Under the pieces are notes generated by a model. It was not told where the DNA came from, ran no database searches, and saw only the letters and a list, made by a program, of their open reading frames with translations. The translations under genes were made by a program, and so were the position numbers. This document shows positions 18,871 through 22,721 of a stretch of DNA of 22,721 nt, in pieces (the first letter of the stretch is position 1; each line of letters starts with the position of its first letter). Source of the stretch: a bacterium (GTDB lineage Bacteria > Bacillota > Bacilli > Lactobacillales > Streptococcaceae); NCBI GenBank assembly GCA_905221065.1, contig CAJNBS010000021.1, positions 1 to 22,721 of the forward strand. The letters are read 5' to 3'.

Positions 18871-19764
18871 TTTTTCTAAGAGTAAATCTTTCAAAGAAAT
18901 CAGGGTTACAGCAACTAATATCATTGCCATACCAAGAAAATCAATGGGATAAAATTGTTCATTCATGATTAGGAAGGCAAAGAAAACCGCCGAAATTGGC
19001 TCAATTGAAGCCAACAAACTTGACTTGACCGGTCCAATCAGACTGGCTCCTTTTAAGAAGGCTGTATAGGCAAAGACAGTCCCGATAAGTATAATACCCG
19101 CAAAAGCAAGGAGGAAATCAAGACTAGTTGGAATGGTAGCCTGTAGAACTCCTGTAAAAGGAAGGGCGACCAAACCTGCTATAACCATTCCCACACCAAT
19201 GACCAAGCTACTCCCCCACTTCTTAATCAAGGCTATGGGCAAAATGATATAAAGTGCGTAAGTCAGAGCAGAAAAGAGACCCCAAAATAGGCCAGAAGGT
19301 GTGATGGATAACTGGTCCAACTGACCATGAGTTGCAATGAGGAATGTTCCTCCAATGGCTAATATGATAGAAATAATCTCTGCCAAGGTCGGTACCACCT
19401 TATCCTTGATACAGCTATAAATCAAAATTCCAACAGGACAAACATACTGAAGGACCGTTGCTGTTCCTGCATTGGTTTCCTGAATTGCAGACAAATAGGC
19501 GAATTGGTTGAGGAAGAGGCCAATCAGTGCAAAAATGAGAAGTGACAGCAAACTTTTTCTATCCTTTAAAAAGGCCAGCATTTTATCCTTTGCAGTAGCA
19601 TAAGCCAAGAGCATGAGAATCCCACCAGCGATTAAAAGGCGCAAGTTGGTCAAGACCAGAGCAGAAATACCATGTGTCATCAGGTATTGGCCACTCGTTC
19701 CTGACAAGCCCCAAGCAATACCAGCTACAACTGTTAATAAAGTCCCTTTTAAAGTGTTTGACAT
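18868..19764 (-). CDS. EamA/DMT family transporter
   Basis: A 298-residue membrane protein of the drug/metabolite transporter superfamily with ten hydrophobic segments in two EamA repeats (about 5-140 and 150-292). Diagnostic stretches are GTLLTVVAGIAWGLSGTSGQ at the start, the TAGTATVLQY-like NAGTATVLQYVCP near 97-110, and in the second repeat FAYTAFLKGASLIGP and SLLASIEPISAVFFAF. Members export or take up small metabolites; the substrate is not predictable here. AGGAG lies five bases before the ATG. Last gene of a three-gene unit, 8 bases after the hydrolase gene. Confidence 0.9.
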   Translation of the reverse strand: MSNTLKGTLLTVVAGIAWGLSGTSGQYLMTHGISALVLTNLRLLIAGGILMLLAYATAKDKMLAFLKDRKSLLSLLIFALIGLFLNQFAYLSAIQETNAGTATVLQYVCPVGILIYSCIKDKVVPTLAEIISIILAIGGTFLIATHGQLDQLSITPSGLFWGLFSALTYALYIILPIALIKKWGSSLVIGVGMVIAGLVALPFTGVLQATIPTSLDFLLAFAGIILIGTVFAYTAFLKGASLIGPVKSSLLASIEPISAVFFAFLIMNEQFYPIDFLGMAMILVAVTLISLKDLLLEK

Positions 19765-19772
19765 GTCTCTCC

Positions 19773-20708
19773 TTACTCTTCTTTGCGAATCAAGTCCATC
19801 ACTTGATTACGATCTAAAATCCATTGAGCCCTCTCATCCTTTTCATAGGTACGATTGGATAGGAAAATAGCCGCTTCTTGCTTCTGACGATTCCACATGA
19901 TAAAGGTACCTGTGTAACCCGTATGGTCTAGCCATTCTCCCTCCAAATTCCATGCTAAAGAACGTTTCTTGTCATCCAAAGGAGAAAAATTTTGACTCAA
20001 ATTTCTTGAAAAATCATCTGCTAAATAGTGTTCTAAAAAAATTTGTAAATCCTTTACAGTCGAAAACAAACCAGCACTACCAGCATGTCTGCCCAAGAGA
20101 CGAGCCTTGGGATCATGCGCGATGCCTGCCTCTACACCTCTGACTGTTGGAACAGCAAGTTTAACAGGCCCAAACTGGGTTTCCGTCATTCCCCAAGGTT
20201 TCCAGACTTGCTCCTGTAAAATCACATCCAAATCTTGATCGAAAATTCTTTCTAAAATAAAGCCCAACAGCAAAAAATGAACATCCGAATAAAGAAAGGC
20301 TGGCTGACTTCGTCTGTTAAGATGAAACATGGCTTCCTTTAATTCTGAAGCTGTTAAAAGGTCTCGATTTGGAATAAAAGGATCAAGGTCTGTAACGTGA
20401 GTCAAGAGCTGACGATTAGTAATATCTGGATAATCACTTTCAGGTAAAAAATCGGTTACTGGTCTGTCAATATCTAATTGACCTTTTTCCCACAAGAAGG
20501 TGAAAACAGTACCAACCCCAACAACCTTACTGACACTAGCTAGGTCGTAAACTAGTCCTGCCTCAGTATCCAAGCTATGTTCTGGGTCACTCTGGCCTAC
20601 ATAGATCTCCGTCCATTGATGGTCCTTAAAATACGCAAAAGAGGCTCCGGGATAAATCCCTGCCTCGATTTGTTCTTCTATTTTTTTAATAATCTTGGTC
20701 CACTTCAT
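19773..20708 (-). CDS. Serine hydrolase of the beta-lactamase / class C family
   Basis: A 311-residue protein of family PF00144. All three active-site motifs are visible: SxxK as S58-V-S-K61, Y140-S141-D142 in the place of YxN, and H262-T-G264 in the place of KTG. Other typical stretches are GLVYDLASVSKVV, NRQLLTHVTDL and YSDVHFLLLGFILERI. There is no signal peptide or lipobox, so it should be cytosolic. It is then more likely an esterase, amidase or peptidase-like enzyme than a penicillin-inactivating beta-lactamase, and EstB-type esterases share this fold. Its start overlaps the cppA stop by four bases (ATGA), a sign of translational coupling. Confidence 0.9.
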   Translation of the reverse strand: MKWTKIIKKIEEQIEAGIYPGASFAYFKDHQWTEIYVGQSDPEHSLDTEAGLVYDLASVSKVVGVGTVFTFLWEKGQLDIDRPVTDFLPESDYPDITNRQLLTHVTDLDPFIPNRDLLTASELKEAMFHLNRRSQPAFLYSDVHFLLLGFILERIFDQDLDVILQEQVWKPWGMTETQFGPVKLAVPTVRGVEAGIAHDPKARLLGRHAGSAGLFSTVKDLQIFLEHYLADDFSRNLSQNFSPLDDKKRSLAWNLEGEWLDHTGYTGTFIMWNRQKQEAAIFLSNRTYEKDERAQWILDRNQVMDLIRKEE

Positions 20709-21430
20709 ACTTCTTCAAACCACAATTCAACATTATTTCTATCTTTACCAAGGAAGAATTTTTCAGACTTAGGAATAAAATATTCGGTAGAGTCAAACTT
20801 CTGGCGCAGACTTGCTATATCTAGTTCATTGACCAGGAACTTGAGCATAGACAAGTCCCAAGTAACCGTATTTTCCACAGTCAGATCCTTCCCCTGAGCT
20901 GGGATAAAATCAAGGGATGTCCCAATTTCAGATAGCTCCAAGAAACTTTCGACATCAGTTGGAAGGTGTAATTCCATAGAAATCTCAAATTCACTTAAAA
21001 GGATTGACTTCAAATCTGTTTGAAATTCAGGTTTTTCTTCTACTTCTACTAGACTTGCTCTGTCATCTTCTGCATGAATCAAAATCAAATCATCTTCTGG
21101 CGAGTAAATTTCAAAAGCGTAGCCATTTTGACCTTTATATAATCGATGAATCGAATCTGTTTTAGATAAGAGTCCTTCAATTTCCAAGGGATTTTCCACC
21201 TTGACAATCAATCTAGCCAGTTTTTTTCGTCCCTCTACCTTACGAGTACGCATACTGGGAGCTTCTTCTAAAACCAGCTTTTCAAGACCTGTTTGGTCCC
21301 CTAGTGATAGAAAGGCTGATTCCTCTAACAAGGCCTTCATTCCAAGGGTTTCAATATAAAATGTTTCATTTAATTTTCTATTATTAACTTTTAAAGTAGG
21401 AATAATCCGTACAATCTGATTTACATTCAT
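20705..21430 (-). CDS. cppA: CppA family protein
   Basis: A 241-residue protein. The N-terminal half (about 1-115) has a VOC/glyoxalase-like pattern (RIIPTLKVNNRKLNETFYIE, LGMKALLEE, YGFEIYSPED-like YAFEIYSPEDD), and the rest corresponds to the CppA C-terminal region, ending with the metal-site-like VELWFEE. In pneumococcus and other streptococci this gene is annotated as a C3-degrading proteinase, on older evidence. I see no signal peptide, no protease motif and a fold pattern of a cytosolic VOC protein. The ATG at 21428-21430 is chosen because GGAGG lies six bases upstream; an in-frame GTG at 21445 would place that ribosome site inside the gene. First gene of the operon with the serine hydrolase and the EamA transporter. 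Confidence 0.85.
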   Translation of the reverse strand: MNVNQIVRIIPTLKVNNRKLNETFYIETLGMKALLEESAFLSLGDQTGLEKLVLEEAPSMRTRKVEGRKKLARLIVKVENPLEIEGLLSKTDSIHRLYKGQNGYAFEIYSPEDDLILIHAEDDRASLVEVEEKPEFQTDLKSILLSEFEISMELHLPTDVESFLELSEIGTSLDFIPAQGKDLTVENTVTWDLSMLKFLVNELDIASLRQKFDSTEYFIPKSEKFFLGKDRNNVELWFEEV

Positions 21431-21450
21431 AAATTCCTCCGTCACTTTTT

Positions 21451-21479
21451 ATTTTATAGGATTTTAGAATTTTTTACAA
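21451..21479 (-). promoter_or_regulatory. Promoter of the cppA operon
   Basis: TTGTAA (21474-21479) and TAAAAT (21451-21456) on the minus strand are 17 bases apart, 20 bases before the cppA start. Confidence 0.5.
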
Positions 21480-21628
21480 GATATTATGCTCAAATTCACC
21501 AATTTTCACCCCATTAAAAATTTTTCTTCAAAATGCTGGCCCAAAACTCCATTTTTAGGAAAAATACAAAAGTCAAAAAGCAGACCAGGAGACTTGTTTT
21601 CTACAATTCAAAATACTGATTTTATATT

Positions 21629-21827
21629 TATACTCAATAAAAATCAAAGAGCAAACTAGAAAGCTAGCAGCAAGCTACTCAAAGCACTGCTTTGAGGTGG
21701 TAGATAAGACTGACGAAGTCAGCTCAAAACACTGTTTTGAGGTTGTGGATAGAACTGACGAAGTCAGTAACCATACCTACGCTAAGCCGACGCTGACGTG
21801 GTGTGAAGAGATTTTTGAAGAGTATTA
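21629..21827 (+). repeat. BOX element, A1-B2-C1 type
   Basis: It begins with boxA (TATACTCAATAAAAATCAAA) and ends with boxC (GAAGAGTATTA). The CTGACGAAGTCAG core occurs at 21710-21722 and 21755-21767, 45 bases apart. The length of 199 bp equals boxA + 2 boxB + boxC. It is in the opposite orientation to the other three copies. The stretches either side (21480-21628 and 21828-21920) are AT-rich with nothing I can identify. Confidence 0.93.
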
Positions 21828-21920
21828 GGATAAAACTGGAACGCTAATCAATGTATTGATAACAAATAATTAACTGTCTTTGTTGATTTTTGATTACGGA
21901 GGAATATTAGAAATAAAAAG

Positions 21921-21970
21921 GGCTCTATAATATTTGTAGTGGGTAAATCCCCTGTAGATATTATGGAGCC
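21921..21970 (+). repeat. Imperfect inverted repeat at the IS left end
   Basis: GGCTC-N-ATAATAT at 21921-21933 is mirrored by ATATTAT-N-GAGCC at 21958-21970, and GGG/CCC pairs (21941-21943 and 21949-21951) close the hairpin near its tip. The arms are about 22 bases with several mismatches. Confidence 0.7.
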
Positions 21971-22044
21971 TATTTTGTTGTAGAAAAAAAGTCCCATATG
22001 ACCTATAATGAAAAGCGACTAAACAACTCATTAGAAAGAATCAT

Positions 22045-22721
22045 ATGGAACAATTACATTTTATCACAAAACTACTCGATATTAAAGACCCAAATATCCA
22101 ATTTATGGATATCATCAAGAGGGATACACACAAGGAAATCATCGCTAAACTGGATTATGAAGCCCCATCTTGCCCTGATTGCGGAAGTCAAATGAAGAAA
22201 TATGACTTTCAAAAACCGTCGAAAATTCCTTACCTTAAAACGACTGGTATGCCTACCAGAATCCTTCTTAAAAAGCGTCGATTTAAGTGCTATCATTGCT
22301 CGAAAATAATGGTCTCCGAGACCCCTCTCGTCAAGAAAAATCATCAAATCCCTCGTATTATCAACCAAAAGATTGCGCAAAAGTTAATTGAAAAGACTTC
22401 TATGACCGATATTGCCCATCAGCTTTCCATTTCAACTTCAACTGTCATTCGCAAGCTCAATGATTTCCACTTTAAGCATGATTTTTATCGTCTTCCTGAG
22501 ATTATGTCCTGGGACGAGTATGCCTTCACTAAGGGAAAGATGAGTTTCATTGCACAAGATTTTGATAATCTCAACATTATCACCGTTCTTGAAGGTAGAA
22601 CACAAGCTATCATCCGAAATCACTTTCTGCGCTACGATAGAGTCGTTCGTTGTCAGGTGAAAATCATTACGATGGATATGTTTAGCCCCTACTACGATAT
22701 TGCCAGAAAACTTTTTCCTAA
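22045..22721 (+). CDS. ISL3-family transposase, 3' end beyond the window
   Basis: The first 225 residues of a DDE transposase; the frame is open to the last base and has no internal stop. An N-terminal zinc-finger-like domain has Cys43 and Cys46 (CPDC) and Cys82 and Cys85 (CYHC). A helix-turn-helix follows at about 118-140 (MTDIAHQLSISTSTVIRKL). The catalytic domain begins with the first acidic residue Asp157 in SWDEYAF, and the second is probably Asp211 in ITMDMFSPY. The final catalytic Glu would lie past the window. A TATAAT at 22004-22009 could serve as its -10. Full-length ISL3 transposases have about 400-430 residues, so roughly half is seen here; whether it is intact is unknown. Confidence 0.88.
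   Translation, partial: MEQLHFITKLLDIKDPNIQFMDIIKRDTHKEIIAKLDYEAPSCPDCGSQMKKYDFQKPSKIPYLKTTGMPTRILLKKRRFKCYHCSKIMVSETPLVKKNHQIPRIINQKIAQKLIEKTSMTDIAHQLSISTSTVIRKLNDFHFKHDFYRLPEIMSWDEYAFTKGKMSFIAQDFDNLNIITVLEGRTQAIIRNHFLRYDRVVRCQVKIITMDMFSPYYDIARKLFP

Larger units (their letters stand above)
21921..22721 (+). mobile_element. ISL3-family insertion sequence, left part
   Basis: The likely left end begins with GGCTCTATAATATTTGTAGT at 21921, upstream of an ISL3 transposase gene. GGCTCT-type termini are usual for ISL3-family elements, and IS1167 is the family member common in pneumococcus. The right end and target duplication lie outside the window, so the exact boundary and completeness cannot be shown. 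Confidence 0.75.

Noticed and set aside
21998..22195. Short plus-strand frame at the start of the IS
   Set aside because: It overlaps the transposase in another frame; the transposase frame from 22045 has the family domains and stays open to the window edge.

Overview
The window reads as ordinary, mostly housekeeping chromosome from a low-GC Gram-positive of the Streptococcus mitis group (mitis, oralis, infantis or pneumoniae-like). The main reasons are: an F1F0-ATPase operon in the streptococcal order c-a-b-delta-alpha-gamma-beta-epsilon with a 66-residue c subunit; an AliA/AliB/AmiA-type peptide-binding lipoprotein; a guaA / GntR / EamA / serine hydrolase / CppA cluster; and four BOX elements, a repeat typical of pneumococcus and its close relatives. 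From memory, the gene order does not look like one contiguous stretch of the pneumococcal map, which suggests a non-pneumococcal member of the group. The species itself cannot be fixed from the window.

Layout. 1-4804: a GlpF-type aquaporin with a long Q/A-rich cytoplasmic loop, an MgtC/SapB membrane protein, a BOX element, then a translationally coupled pair (AI-2E-family permease followed by a TPR protein), all on the minus strand. 4805-6787: an orphan oligopeptide-binding lipoprotein, minus strand, divergent from a beta-propeller lactonase (6965-7978, plus strand). 8024-14350: the complete eight-gene ATP synthase operon, minus strand, with a clear sigma-A promoter and a cre-like box upstream of it. 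It converges on the lactonase gene at a shared bidirectional terminator. 14665-15951: a U32 peptidase-family protein. 16309-17871: guaA, divergent from a GntR/UTRA regulator (18013-18711). A BOX element and a terminator separate that regulator from a compact minus-strand operon: cppA, then a cytosolic serine beta-lactamase-like hydrolase, then an EamA transporter (21430 to 18868). 21629-22721: a BOX element followed by the left end of an ISL3-family insertion sequence. Its transposase runs off the window.

How the parts relate. Most genes serve energy and central metabolism (ATP synthase, GMP synthesis, a putative 6-phosphogluconolactonase) or uptake (aquaporin, peptide capture, small-molecule export). 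Terminators follow nearly every transcription unit, and the BOX elements sit only between units. I see no phage, CRISPR array, toxin-antitoxin pair, defence cluster or biosynthetic island, and no strong candidate for a wholly new system. The most useful points for a second look are the coupled cppA-hydrolase-EamA operon, whose products look cytosolic or membrane-bound rather than secreted; the stem-loops at the atpG-atpD junction; the large loop D of the aquaporin; and the hairpin at the IS left end.
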